DNA of 64,000 nt. It comes from Sphingobacteriales bacterium 44-15 (GTDB lineage Bacteria > Bacteroidota > Bacteroidia > Chitinophagales > Chitinophagaceae). Every line of letters begins with the position of its first letter. Within the stretch, counting starts at the first letter, position 1. This document shows, one piece after another, positions 24,697 through 33,844 of this stretch. The translations under genes were made by a program, and so were the position numbers. The notes under the pieces are model-generated. The model did no database searches, was not told the origin of the DNA, and saw only the letters and a list, made by a program, of their open reading frames with translations. The stretch is taken from positions 62,001 through 126,000 of the forward strand of contig MKWG01000043.1 of NCBI GenBank assembly GCA_001899685.1, in the 5' to 3' direction.

Positions 24697-26040
24697 CTAT
24701 TTTTCCATTCTCCCACACACATATACTTTATGCCCCCATGCATTAAGCTGAAACATTTCTTTACCGGTAAAGGTTCTTTTTTCTTCAGTGAACAATTCTG
24801 TAAAGGAAGCTTTAAAAGCCGTTCCGGAAATATTAAAAGCAGAAGGATACGGCGAGAAATTTAATAATACCAGTACAATATCGTTTCCACTTTTTCTATA
24901 AAAAGCCAATATATGATTGTCGGAAGCAACCGTCAATATTTTCGTCTCATTATCTTTTCCCCAAAAGGCAAGTGCAGGATTTATTGAATGAAGACATAAT
25001 AACTTTTTAAAGAAGCCGGACAATTCGTACCGTCCATTCCAGGGTATAACATCCTTATCGAAAAACTGTAAGCGTTTTGTATTAGGTAATTCCTGACCGC
25101 TATACAGCAACGGAACGCCTGCCCAGGTAAAACTAAATACGGCCAGCGTCATAGCCATCTCTCCATATTTTTCGAACTCTGTGCCATTCCAGCTATTTTC
25201 ATCATGATTTGAAGTAAAATACAAACCGGTGGTCTGCGGCGGATAATTATCAGCATAATTTTTCAGCAACTCCTTTAATACATCTACATTTCTCTGTGTT
25301 TTGTAAAATGCTTCCGTTGTGTGCATCCATCGCCATGCATAAGCCACATCAAACACCTGCATATAATCCGGGTTTTCCAGTACATCAAATTCACCGAGCC
25401 AGAACAGTGGTTTTATTTTTTCCAACTCTGGTCTTGCCGCTTTCCAGAAATGCAATTCTACCCATGCGGCAAGATCGCACCTGAAGCCATCAATATCGCA
25501 GGTCTCTACCCAAAACTTCATTGCTGCGGTCATCGCTCCTGTAAGTTCGGGGTTATTATAATCCAGTTCAATAATATCATCCATGCCTGAAGCAGCTTTA
25601 AAATTCCCTTTTTCATCTCTCTCAAAATATTCAGGGTGTTGGGTTGTCCAGACATGATCCCAGCCGGTATGATTGGCCACCCAATCAAGAATGACCTTAA
25701 ATCCAAGCTCATGACACCTGTTCACCAGTTTTTTAAAATCGTCAAGTGAGCCAAATTCAGGATTTACTGCGGTATAGTCTGAGCAGGCATAATAACTCCC
25801 CATAGTTCCTTTCATCATTGCTTTGGCAATAGGCATTACAGGCATGAACCATAAGGTTTCGACTCCCATTTCCCTCAGCCGTGGCAATTCCGGTAAAAAG
25901 GCGTTAAAGGTTCCTTCCCGGGTATACTGCCGGAAGTTCACTTCATATATATTGGTGTGATACATCCATTCCACACTTCTTTTTAATGTACCGTTAGCAT
26001 TACTCATGTATTGTAATTTATTTGAGGGAAGATAGCACAT
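24697..26040 (-). CDS. Alpha-amylase family glycoside hydrolase (GH13)
   Basis: A 447-residue GH13 enzyme without a recognisable signal peptide, so probably cytoplasmic. The four GH13 regions are visible: LDWVANHTG (region I), DGFRCDLAAW with the nucleophile Asp (region II), WLGEFD with the acid/base Glu (region III) and FTSNHDENSW with the third Asp (region IV). A short beta-sandwich domain closes the protein (about 360-445). The protein should cut alpha-1,4-glucans or maltodextrins and may supply substrate for the phosphorylase at 10026-11687. The start could be ATG 26040 or the internal ATG 26007 (MSNANGTLKRSVEWM), which would still keep the whole barrel. It is divergent from ispH, whose promoter is in the shared 70-base gap. 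Confidence 0.92.
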   Translation of the reverse strand: MCYLPSNKLQYMSNANGTLKRSVEWMYHTNIYEVNFRQYTREGTFNAFLPELPRLREMGVETLWFMPVMPIAKAMMKGTMGSYYACSDYTAVNPEFGSLDDFKKLVNRCHELGFKVILDWVANHTGWDHVWTTQHPEYFERDEKGNFKAASGMDDIIELDYNNPELTGAMTAAMKFWVETCDIDGFRCDLAAWVELHFWKAARPELEKIKPLFWLGEFDVLENPDYMQVFDVAYAWRWMHTTEAFYKTQRNVDVLKELLKNYADNYPPQTTGLYFTSNHDENSWNGTEFEKYGEMAMTLAVFSFTWAGVPLLYSGQELPNTKRLQFFDKDVIPWNGRYELSGFFKKLLCLHSINPALAFWGKDNETKILTVASDNHILAFYRKSGNDIVLVLLNFSPYPSAFNISGTAFKASFTELFTEEKRTFTGKEMFQLNAWGHKVYVCGRMEK

Positions 26041-26082
26041 TTTTGCACTGTGCCACGTTCATATTACATAGCTCAATCTTCG

Positions 26083-26090
26083 TACCTTTG
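26083..26090 (+). promoter_or_regulatory. Probable -7 box of ispH
   Basis: TACCTTTG matches the -7 consensus exactly and ends 19 bases before ATG 26110. Because it lies downstream of an in-frame ATG at 26050, it argues that the latter is not used. Confidence 0.5.
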
Positions 26091-26109
26091 CAGGGTTGAA
26101 TTAACAGGC

Positions 26110-27354
26110 ATGAAACAATTTGATGTTCCGGTATTTTACCGCAGCCCGCTTATCTCTGCAATAAAAAAATACAGGAAAGCACAGGATAAAATGAAAAGAG
26201 ATTTTACTCCTACGCTGCTTGACTTCGGCCCCCTGCAAATATACCTGGCAAGGCATTTCGGATTTTGTTACGGTGTGGAAAATGCCATCGAGATCGCTTT
26301 CAGGGCAGTAGAGGAAAATCCGGGTAAACGAATTTTTCTTTTGAGCGAAATGATCCACAACCCTAGGGTAAATGAAGATCTGGTAACGCAGGGGATCCGT
26401 TTTCTTCAGGATACACATGGGAAAGTGATCATCCCGCTCGACACACTAACAAGTGATGATATCGTGCTCATCCCGGCGTTCGGCACTACACTTGCCATAG
26501 AAGATCAGTTACGGAAAAAGGGCATCGATGTCATTAATTATAATACCACCTGTCCTTTTGTAGAAAAGGTATGGAACAGGGCCGGGCAGATTGCAAAAAA
26601 AGGATACAGCATTGTTATTCATGGTAAACCGGGGCATGAAGAAACAAGGGCAACATTTTCACATAGCGCAGCCGGAGCTCCCGCTGTTATTGTAAACGAT
26701 ATGGAAGAAGCTATCCGCCTTGGGGAGTATATTACAGGAGCCCGGGATTTCTCAGGCTTTGCAGAAGATTTCAAAGGAAAATTTTCCGACGACTTTGATC
26801 CTGAAAAAGATCTCAGGCGTATAGGCATCGTTAACCAGACAACAATGCTTGCCAGCGATACACAGGCTATTGCTGATTATTTTAAATCATTGATGATCCG
26901 GCATTATCATTTAACAGACCAGACCATTGCCGAGCATTTTGCCGACACAAGAGATACATTGTGTTATGCTACCAATGATAATCAGACTGCTGTAAGCGGG
27001 ATGCTGACAACGAATGCGGATATTGCCATAGTAGTGGGAGGATACAACAGTTCCAACACTTCGCACCTTGTAGAACTATGCGAAGAACTGCTTCCAACAT
27101 ATTTTATAGCCAATGAAAATATGATATTGTCAAAAACGGAGATCCTTCATTACGATCTGCATACCAAAACGGAGCAACTGACCTCCGGCTATTTACCGGA
27201 GAAGGACCCGGTAAAGATCCTTCTCACCAGCGGCGCTTCCTGCCCCGATGCGATAGTAGAAAATATCATACAAAAGCTGTCCGTGCAATATGGCGTCGAA
27301 AAGAAGATAGCTCTTCTTGTAAATGAATTTGAACAACAGGCTATTTCAGAGTAA
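26110..27354 (+). CDS. ispH: 4-hydroxy-3-methylbut-2-enyl diphosphate reductase
   Basis: The last enzyme of the non-mevalonate isoprenoid pathway, an iron-sulfur protein making IPP and DMAPP. From ATG 26110 it is 414 residues, longer than the E. coli enzyme (about 316) because of an N-terminal extension of about 40 residues and an insert in the middle; this long form occurs in other Bacteroidota. The three cluster cysteines are Cys53 in ARHFGFCYGVENA, Cys148 in NTTCPFVEKVW and Cys378 in TSGASCPDAIVE. HGKPGHEETRAT carries the conserved substrate-binding His. The frame is open to ATG 26050, but a perfect -7 box lies between the two. Its last codons overlap the convergent response regulator gene by 14 bases. 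Confidence 0.96.
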   Translation: MKQFDVPVFYRSPLISAIKKYRKAQDKMKRDFTPTLLDFGPLQIYLARHFGFCYGVENAIEIAFRAVEENPGKRIFLLSEMIHNPRVNEDLVTQGIRFLQDTHGKVIIPLDTLTSDDIVLIPAFGTTLAIEDQLRKKGIDVINYNTTCPFVEKVWNRAGQIAKKGYSIVIHGKPGHEETRATFSHSAAGAPAVIVNDMEEAIRLGEYITGARDFSGFAEDFKGKFSDDFDPEKDLRRIGIVNQTTMLASDTQAIADYFKSLMIRHYHLTDQTIAEHFADTRDTLCYATNDNQTAVSGMLTTNADIAIVVGGYNSSNTSHLVELCEELLPTYFIANENMILSKTEILHYDLHTKTEQLTSGYLPEKDPVKILLTSGASCPDAIVENIIQKLSVQYGVEKKIALLVNEFEQQAISE

Positions 27355-27742
27355 CATTCTCTGTAGCAATATAGATTTCTCCGCTGTATACCTCATATAT
27401 AGCTTTTACCAACTGATCAGCCACTACGTGCTTAAATACATAACCACGTGCGCCTGCCCCTATCATCCTTTCCACATATACGGGAGCAGTATGAAAAGAA
27501 ACTCCGATTACTTTTACACGGGGGAAGTGGGCAACAATCTCTCTGGTAGCTTCAATCCCCGACATATCAGTCATATTAATATCCATCAATATGATATCAG
27601 GGGAGAGCTCTGCCGCTTTATTTATAGCATCTCTGCCATTGCCACACTCAGCAAGCACCTGTATGTTTTTGTGAGCGCTCAGAAAAATATTCCAGGCGTT
27701 TCTTACGGCAGGGTGGTCGTCAGCAATAATAATTTTAATCAT
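27341..27742 (-). CDS. Receiver-only response regulator (NarL-type receiver without DNA-binding domain)
   Basis: A 133-residue protein if started at ATG 27742 (MIKIIIADDHPAV); an ATG at 27760 would add six residues. The receiver domain is complete: acidic pair Asp8-Asp9, phospho-acceptor Asp54 in IILMDINM, Ser82 in place of the usual Thr/Ser, and Lys104 in GYVFKHV. The sequence is of the NarL/FixJ type (DDHPAVR start), whose members normally carry a LuxR helix-turn-helix after the receiver. Here the protein stops at the receiver end, so it cannot bind DNA in the usual way and may act by protein contact. No histidine kinase is adjacent; the nearest is at 49579. Its 3' end overlaps that of ispH by 14 bases. 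Confidence 0.85.
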   Translation of the reverse strand: MIKIIIADDHPAVRNAWNIFLSAHKNIQVLAECGNGRDAINKAAELSPDIILMDINMTDMSGIEATREIVAHFPRVKVIGVSFHTAPVYVERMIGAGARGYVFKHVVADQLVKAIYEVYSGEIYIATENVTLK

Positions 27743-27857
27743 TTTCTCAAAGGGTTTCACGAATTATGAACAAAACTCGTAAAAATACGTGGTAAAAACC
27801 CTTAGAAACAGATAGAAATTCAGAAATGAAGCAGGTTTATTAACATATATCAACAGC

Positions 27858-30266
27858 TTAGAGAAGCGCTGTATCTAATACCTGTTGCATAGTCTTTACA
27901 TAATAGAATTTTATGCCTTTAATAAAGCCAGAATTAATTTCCTGAACATCTTTTTCATTTTGCCAGCATAAGATCACTTCTTTCATGCCGGCCCGCTTGG
28001 CGGCAAGTATTTTTTCTTTGATCCCGCCTACAGGCAAAACCTGGCCCCTGAGCGTTATCTCACCTGTCATTGCCAGATATGGCTTAACCTTCCTGCCGGT
28101 AAGGGCAGATGCAATGGAAGTCATCATTGTTATACCGGCACTCGGACCATCTTTGGGAACAGCGCCTTCAGGCACATGCACATGTATATTTTGTTTTTTA
28201 AAAAGTTCACTGTCAATCCCATATTTTTTTGCATTCGACTGCAGGTAGGTTAACGCTGTAACAGCACTCTCTTTCATCACATTACCAAGATTGCCCGTAA
28301 GTTTCAATTCGCCTTTACCATCGCTGCAGGAAGTTTCAATAAACAATATATCCCCGCCAACATAGGTCCAGGCCAGTCCTATCGCCACTCCAGGCATATT
28401 GGCTGTTTTATATATTTCATTACTATATCTTGCCTTGCCCAGAATTTTCTCTATATCTTTTATAGTTACCTGTGGCTTGAGCTTTCCCCGTATAGCGTAT
28501 TCTTTTGCAAGCGCCCTCATAATAGATGCCAGTTGGCGGTCCAATTCCCTCACACCACTTTCTCTTGTATAATCTTCAACCACTTTTTCCAACACCGCAT
28601 CGCTCATTTTTAAAGGAATATCTTTCAAGCCGTGAAGCTCTTGTTGCTTGGGCAAAAGATGCCGTTTGGCGATTTCGACCTTTTCCTCAACTGCATAACC
28701 GTTCAGATCAATAATTTCCAGCCTGTCTCTGAGCGCAGGCTGAATATGCTGCAGGTCGTTTGCAGTAGCAATAAAAAGTACTTTGCTCAAGTCATATTCG
28801 AGCTCAAGATAATTATCGTAAAAAGCATGATTTTGCTCTGGATCCAGCACTTCCAGTAAAGCAGAGGAAGGATCGCCATGAAAATCCTTTCCTACCTTAT
28901 CAACTTCATCAAGAATAATAACCGGGTTGCAGGATTTTACTTTGCGAATAGATTGAATAATGCGTCCCGGCATGGCGCCGATATATGTTTTACGGTGCCC
29001 TCTTATTTCACTTTCATCGTGCATACCACCAAGGCTTATCCTGACATATTTCCGGCCAAGCGCGGAAGCTATGCTGCGCCCCAGAGAAGTTTTGCCTATA
29101 CCCGGAGGCCCTACAAAACAGAGGATAGGGCTTTTCATGTCTCCTTTGAGCTTCAGCACAGCCAGGTATTCCAAAAGCCTTTCCTTGATCTTGTTCATCC
29201 CGTAATGATCCCGATCAAGAATTTTTTTGGCTTTATTAAGGTCATACAGATCCTCGGTGCCTTCTTTCCAGGGGAGCTCAAGCATCAAATCAAGATGGTT
29301 ATATACAACGGAATAATCAGGTGTGGACACATGCATACGCTCAAGCTTTTCTATACCTTTCTTGAACATTTCCTTTGCTGTTTCCGGCCATTTTTTAGTT
29401 TCTGCTTTTTTCTGCATTTCCCGGATCTCCCTTTCATTAGAATCTCCTCCCAACTCTTCCTTAATGCTTTTTAACTGCTGCTGCAGAAAATATTCTTTCT
29501 GCTGTTTGTCCAGTTCCGTCTTGGTCTTGTTCGTAAGCTGATTCTTTAATTCAGCAAACTGCAGCTCCCTGTTGAGCAAATGCATCAGCTTCTCAGCCCG
29601 TACTTTAATATCATTTTCTTCAAGAAGGCCCTGCTTTTCCTTTAGATCTGTATTGATATTGCTGCTGACGAAATGAATGAGGAAAGACGGGTTCTCTATA
29701 TTTTTCAGAATTACGGATGCTTCAGAGGGCATATTGGGCGACAGTAGAATAATTTGTGAAGCCAGGTCTTTAATAGAGCTTACTGTTGCAGCAAAATGCT
29801 GATCACTATCGAGACTGATCTTTTCATCTTCCAGCAGCTCAATATGGGCCTTAAAATAGGGATCTTCTGTTGTAATCCTGCTTATCACAAACCGCTTCCT
29901 GCCCTGGATAATGATGGTGGTTCCCCCATCAGGCATTTTGATGAGCTTAATAATTTTTGCTACGGTTCCTACAGTTTCAAGATCCTTCACAAGGGGCTCT
30001 TCAACAGAACTGTCTTTTTGGGCCACCACACCTACCAATTTGTCAGCTTTATATGCATCATTTACAGCTTTAATAGAACGGTCCCTGCCAACGGTGATCG
30101 GTAAAACCACTCCCGGGAACAGCACGGTATTGCGCAAGGGTAAAAGGGCAATTTCTGAAGGAATGTCAAGCTCCTCGTTCTTTTCAGAGTCTTCTTCATT
30201 CAAAGGTATTATGGGCATGAACTCCATTTCGTCTTCTGGTCTAAAAAATAAATCCCTGGTTTTCAT
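27858..30266 (-). CDS. lon: ATP-dependent protease Lon (endopeptidase La)
   Basis: A cytoplasmic AAA+ serine protease that degrades misfolded and regulatory proteins. From ATG 30266 it has 802 residues; the frame extends to ATG 30410, but a -7 box lies within that extension. The N-terminal LON substrate domain begins near [19 protein letters not shown], followed by a coiled coil (about 190-330), the ATPase with Walker [16 protein letters not shown] and Walker [12 protein letters not shown], and the C-terminal protease domain. The catalytic pair is Ser709 in KDGPSAG and a Lys about 43 residues later in [11 protein letters not shown]. Length matches E. coli Lon (784). Monocistronic, with the response regulator downstream at a gap of 115 bases. 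Regulation by heat shock is not evident. Confidence 0.97.
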   Translation of the reverse strand: MKTRDLFFRPEDEMEFMPIIPLNEEDSEKNEELDIPSEIALLPLRNTVLFPGVVLPITVGRDRSIKAVNDAYKADKLVGVVAQKDSSVEEPLVKDLETVGTVAKIIKLIKMPDGGTTIIIQGRKRFVISRITTEDPYFKAHIELLEDEKISLDSDQHFAATVSSIKDLASQIILLSPNMPSEASVILKNIENPSFLIHFVSSNINTDLKEKQGLLEENDIKVRAEKLMHLLNRELQFAELKNQLTNKTKTELDKQQKEYFLQQQLKSIKEELGGDSNEREIREMQKKAETKKWPETAKEMFKKGIEKLERMHVSTPDYSVVYNHLDLMLELPWKEGTEDLYDLNKAKKILDRDHYGMNKIKERLLEYLAVLKLKGDMKSPILCFVGPPGIGKTSLGRSIASALGRKYVRISLGGMHDESEIRGHRKTYIGAMPGRIIQSIRKVKSCNPVIILDEVDKVGKDFHGDPSSALLEVLDPEQNHAFYDNYLELEYDLSKVLFIATANDLQHIQPALRDRLEIIDLNGYAVEEKVEIAKRHLLPKQQELHGLKDIPLKMSDAVLEKVVEDYTRESGVRELDRQLASIMRALAKEYAIRGKLKPQVTIKDIEKILGKARYSNEIYKTANMPGVAIGLAWTYVGGDILFIETSCSDGKGELKLTGNLGNVMKESAVTALTYLQSNAKKYGIDSELFKKQNIHVHVPEGAVPKDGPSAGITMMTSIASALTGRKVKPYLAMTGEITLRGQVLPVGGIKEKILAAKRAGMKEVILCWQNEKDVQEINSGFIKGIKFYYVKTMQQVLDTALL

Positions 30267-30299
30267 AATCTTATATTCTAAGTCAATTTGGCACTTTCT

Positions 30300-30307
30300 C
30301 AAAGATA
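30300..30307 (-). promoter_or_regulatory. Probable -7 box of lon
   Basis: On the minus strand TATCTTTG matches the consensus exactly, 33 bases before the preferred lon ATG at 30266. It lies inside the longer reading frame to 30410 and so supports the shorter start. No clear -33 was found. Confidence 0.45.
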
Positions 30308-30419
30308 ATATGGCCTTGAAAAGGTAGCCCCTACATTGGTCAAGTTTGGTGCCAGTAAAATAAAAAATCCGGATCTGCTGACCCGGATTAATATTATGAT
30401 ATGAGAACACCCGAAAATG

Positions 30420-31013
30420 TTATAAGGCAAAACCGACTCCCACCTGTATCGTCTGACCTTTCCACTTATCCTGGTTATCAATATCGTTGATATTACTCAG
30501 ACCTACAACATACCTTCCATATACCCTTAACCTCAATATATTGATCTGCGCTCCGCCAACCATTGAAAAATCACCGTTGCTGAAAGCCTCTTTTCCGTTT
30601 TCCAGGAAGGTTTTGTGATCATTCATCAAAATACTGAACTGGGGACCGGCCTGAAATGTAAAAAAAGATACCGGGCGGAAAGATAACAAAAGGGGAATAC
30701 TTAAATAATTCAGCTTTACATCCTTCAATTCTTTAGATGAGACCTTATACAGATCTTCAAATGTTGTAGTGGTGGTGGTATTGGTTTGGTTGAACATTAG
30801 TTCCGGCTGGATTCCCCATTTTTTTGAGAACATAATTTCGGGGGCAACAGCCAGGTGGTAACCAAGCTTATATTCATCTTTAAACGACTTACCATCAATT
30901 TTACCCATATTGCCTCCGGCGTGGAGGGCCAAGCGGAGCCCCTGGGCGGAACAAGAAGAAACAATCAGGAAGGTAACTGCAAAGAGAGCAGAAGATAACA
31001 AGATACGTTTCAT
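30420..31013 (-). CDS. Outer-membrane beta-barrel protein (PorT/OMP_b-brl family)
   Basis: A 197-residue protein with a signal peptide (about 1-23, ending SSCSAQ). The Cys at residue 21 lies too close to Ala-Gln to be a certain lipobox; a type I cleavage after Ala is as likely. The mature part is an eight-stranded small barrel: LALHAGGNMGKIDGKSF, YHLAVAPEIMFSKKWGIQPEL, LNYLSIPLLLSFRPVSFFTFQAGPQF are typical of the porin-like OMP_b-brl_2 family. It ends with an aromatic-alternating strand, GQTIQVGVGFAL. It need not be PorT of the type IX secretion system, since the family is broad. Located in a run of envelope genes (30420-33672) on the minus strand. Function unknown. Confidence 0.82.
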   Translation of the reverse strand: MKRILLSSALFAVTFLIVSSCSAQGLRLALHAGGNMGKIDGKSFKDEYKLGYHLAVAPEIMFSKKWGIQPELMFNQTNTTTTTTFEDLYKVSSKELKDVKLNYLSIPLLLSFRPVSFFTFQAGPQFSILMNDHKTFLENGKEAFSNGDFSMVGGAQINILRLRVYGRYVVGLSNINDIDNQDKWKGQTIQVGVGFAL

Positions 31014-31116
31014 GCTTAGAGGTTTTAATTACCTGAAATTATAACAAGTTTAATACCGCTTGTTACCGCCATTCACAGTATTTTGTTAAGCAAAAGTCAT
31101 AAAAATGTTATTTGTC

Positions 31117-32667
31117 TCAAAACTTAAATCCAAGTGTCAATAATATATTTCCAACATTGCTTTTCACCTTGGCAGCATTGAATACATTGCCTTCCAGATC
31201 ATAAGGGAAATACACATCACTGAGTATCTGATGAAGGTAAGTGAGATCAACAAACATACCTTTATTGCGCCATCCCAGTCCTCCGCTTATATTCATTTTA
31301 CTGCCCCTGGTAACATCCGTTACACTATTGCCAAAGTAGTTGCCGGTATAGGGGTTGCCATAATATCCAAAACCGGCACGCACCATTATCGTTTCAAATT
31401 TCAATTCGCCGCCCATTCTGAAGTTAACCGCGCTTTTAAATACATTATCAATAGTATTGTTCAACGTATTGAAATATTCTTTGTCGGATTGATTTGATCT
31501 GTCCTGCGCATTAAAAGCCGAACCCTTGTAACTTATATACTCAACATCGGCAGTTAAAAATCCTTTCTGTGCTTTTACATCCCCTTCTGTGCCGAATATA
31601 TAAGCCAGTCCCGCTGCTAAACGAACCGGTGTCCTGAAACGGTAATTGTATTCACCGGGATAGCCATCTGTGAGATCGGTTGAACTTTGCGTTTGCTCCC
31701 CTGCATATCCTTCGGTATCAGTGGTGAGCAAAGATGTGTAAGTATCTTTAACGGAATACCAGGTAGGGCTATGAAAGCTGAGCCCTACTCTTAAAGCTTC
31801 TACCGGTTTGATTAAAATACCAATATTTACAGAGGCCCCAACACCTTCTGTTTTTAAATATTCTTCGGATTCAAAATAATTAAAGTCGTTGTTTGCATTA
31901 TTAGTAGCATCCGATTCCCTAAAAGTACTGGTGCGGGTGTAGTTGAGTGTACTGATATTCAAAGAGCCTCCTAAATAAAACACATCATTATAGTTGGCGC
32001 CCAAACCAATGCTAAAATCTGAAATACCTCCTTTAGAAGAAATGGTCTGTTGCTGCTTTACACCTGTGCTTACTGTTGCATTACTGAAATATCCATAACT
32101 GCCACTGGCTGTAGTAGTATCTACAAGATAGGTATTAAAAGCAAGGCTTGCTCCATAGGGAAAATTATTAGCTGCATCATTGGGATTCGTAGCATTTCCA
32201 TCAATCAATTGTTCAAGATATTTTTCTGAATAGGAGCTCTGATTGTTATTACCTTCCAAAAAAGTTCGGTTAGTAAAATTTGCGGTTTTGCTGATCGCCA
32301 ACCCTACACTTACGTTTTTCCATTTGCTGTTATTATAAGAAGGGATCCCCCATACTATACCTATCGGCCCGTAGTTAAAGCTACTTTTGGCATCAGAAGC
32401 TGAAGAACCTCTATAAGTAGTGTTGTTATTATAAAAAGAAATACCGGGAGTAAGCACAAATTCACTTGTTTTATATAATCCCAACCCTGCCGGATTGGAA
32501 TACAAAGACGTTATATCTCCCCCGAGCGCTGTTGTTGCTCCACCGATAGCTTGCGCGCGTGCAGTTCCCTGGGGTGTGGTCCATGAATACCTGATGGCAT
32601 CCAAAGGCTCCTGTGCAAATAAAATTGTAGCTGAAAGAACAAATACGACCATTATTATTACTCTCAT
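31117..32667 (-). CDS. OmpP1/FadL-type outer-membrane transport protein
   Basis: A 516-residue outer-membrane protein when started at ATG 32667, which gives a proper signal peptide (MRVIIMVVFVLSATILFAQ). An upstream in-frame ATG at 32745 is unlikely because a terminator palindrome (32710-32741) lies between. The mature protein resembles the OmpP1/FadL family: GTARAQAIGGATTALGGDITSLYSNPAGLGLY near the N-terminus (residues about 33-64) is the typical hatch-like start, and FSIGLGANYNDVFYLGGSLNI, LRVGLSFHSPTWY and VKSNVGNILLTLGFKF are barrel strands, the last ending in Phe. Homologues import hydrophobic compounds such as long-chain fatty acids. The substrate here is unknown. It lies between two other envelope genes on the same strand. 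Confidence 0.86.
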   Translation of the reverse strand: MRVIIMVVFVLSATILFAQEPLDAIRYSWTTPQGTARAQAIGGATTALGGDITSLYSNPAGLGLYKTSEFVLTPGISFYNNNTTYRGSSASDAKSSFNYGPIGIVWGIPSYNNSKWKNVSVGLAISKTANFTNRTFLEGNNNQSSYSEKYLEQLIDGNATNPNDAANNFPYGASLAFNTYLVDTTTASGSYGYFSNATVSTGVKQQQTISSKGGISDFSIGLGANYNDVFYLGGSLNISTLNYTRTSTFRESDATNNANNDFNYFESEEYLKTEGVGASVNIGILIKPVEALRVGLSFHSPTWYSVKDTYTSLLTTDTEGYAGEQTQSSTDLTDGYPGEYNYRFRTPVRLAAGLAYIFGTEGDVKAQKGFLTADVEYISYKGSAFNAQDRSNQSDKEYFNTLNNTIDNVFKSAVNFRMGGELKFETIMVRAGFGYYGNPYTGNYFGNSVTDVTRGSKMNISGGLGWRNKGMFVDLTYLHQILSDVYFPYDLEGNVFNAAKVKSNVGNILLTLGFKF

Positions 32668-32709
32668 TCCTGGTATATTAAATTTAATCAAACCAATATT
32701 GTGCTTTAT

Positions 32710-32741
32710 ACCAAAAAGAGCGGAATTCCGCTCTTTTTGGT
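32710..32741 (-). terminator. 32-bp perfect palindrome, intrinsic terminator
   Basis: The bases form a perfect palindrome centred on GAATTC with arms rich in A on one side and T on the other (core AGAGCGGAATTCCGCTCT). In either direction it gives a GC-rich stem followed by a U-run. It lies between the low-complexity lipoprotein gene (ends 32788) and the FadL-like gene (starts 32667), so on the minus strand it ends the former. Confidence 0.75.
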
Positions 32742-32787
32742 GCAAATTTCAAATATCTAACTATTAATACTACAGGTAAAATTCATT

Positions 32788-33672
32788 TTATCTGCCGCCT
32801 CTGCCCGGAGAACGGGATGGAGCGCTACCTCCGCCACCGCTGCTTCTGCTGCCAGATGAACTGGGGGTATAACTTGGCGACGAACTGCTGCTCCTGCTGG
32901 GTTGATCAAATGTCCTTACAGGCCTGCTGTCGCTACCGGAATTATTAAATGACTGTCTACGGCTGGTATTGCCTGAAGAATTACCGGGATTGACGTATGT
33001 ATTATTATTGTTACGGAATACCCGTACAGGAGCGTTCCGTCCACTGGTTATTTCACTATTGGCAGGACGTGAACCATACCTGCTTAAATTATATGTTCTC
33101 GGGGCATAAGAATTTGCCGGTCTTGTAGTATTGTTACCTTTACCTCCATATATCACTCCGGGATAATAGTAACCGCCATACCCGTAGTAAGGGTTATAAA
33201 AATAGGGGTTGTAAAAGCTGTTATAACCACCATATAAACCACCCCATCCCAGGGCTCCGTAATAGGAGTAAGGAGAATAGTATAAAGATGAAAAAGGACT
33301 ATAGAAACTGTATGGATTATATCCGAAGCCTAACCCTAATCCGAAGCTGCTACCATAATAAGGTGAATACATGGCATCATACATAGCATAATCATCGAAA
33401 GCAGACCACATCGTGCGGTTCCTGACTTTCATCCTTAAATAATTATCATCGCCGTTGTATGCAGTACGATCCTGGTCTGTCTGCACATTTACATATTCCT
33501 GGTTACTCTGATTATCAGGATAGCTATCGTCATTGTCATTATTATTTGCAATGCGTTGCTGTGGTGCAGGAGAATAATACAGATCGTCAGGAGTTTGTCC
33601 TGATTTATACATCGTAGAACAGCTACTTACACCAATTGCCACGGCTGCTAAAAGTAGAATTCTTGACTTCAT
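32788..33672 (-). CDS. Low-complexity Tyr/Asn/Ser/Gly-rich lipoprotein
   Basis: A 294-residue protein with a lipoprotein signal (MKSRILLLAAVAIGVSSC, Cys18). The N-terminal part after the lipid anchor is Asp/Asn-rich (about 25-80). The middle (about 95-180) is dominated by Tyr, Gly, Phe and Pro in repeats of the kind YSPYYGSSFG, NPYSFYSP, YNPYFYNPYYGYGGYYYPG. The C-terminal third is Ser/Arg/Asn-rich and ends SRSPGRGGR. No known domain is present. Such proteins are frequent in Chitinophagaceae and are thought to be surface-exposed or gliding/matrix related, but no function is established. It is probably transcribed alone, since a strong terminator follows at 32710-32741. Start: ATG at 33672. 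Confidence 0.75.
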   Translation of the reverse strand: MKSRILLLAAVAIGVSSCSTMYKSGQTPDDLYYSPAPQQRIANNNDNDDSYPDNQSNQEYVNVQTDQDRTAYNGDDNYLRMKVRNRTMWSAFDDYAMYDAMYSPYYGSSFGLGLGFGYNPYSFYSPFSSLYYSPYSYYGALGWGGLYGGYNSFYNPYFYNPYYGYGGYYYPGVIYGGKGNNTTRPANSYAPRTYNLSRYGSRPANSEITSGRNAPVRVFRNNNNTYVNPGNSSGNTSRRQSFNNSGSDSRPVRTFDQPSRSSSSSPSYTPSSSGSRSSGGGGSAPSRSPGRGGR

Positions 33673-33708
33673 GATTAGAGGGATTTAAAATTTACAGAAT
33701 GAAGTTAC

Positions 33709-33716
33709 TACATTTG
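33709..33716 (+). promoter_or_regulatory. Possible -7 box of proS
   Basis: TACATTTG matches the consensus exactly on the plus strand, but the proS ATG is 128 bases further on, implying a long AT-rich leader. No strong -33 element. Confidence 0.3.
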
Positions 33717-33844
33717 CGGGATTTTCCATGTTAATGTATTCAAAATAGTTGATCATATACATTTTAAAAATATCATATGAAAACATTTGAAGGCATATTG
33801 ATCAGATTAAGCTTGATAATTAATTAATAAGTTGGTAAAAAGTT

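Noticed and set aside
30420-31013. PorT of the type IX secretion system
   Set aside because: The barrel belongs to a broad family, and no other T9SS gene is in the window, so the specific name is not justified.
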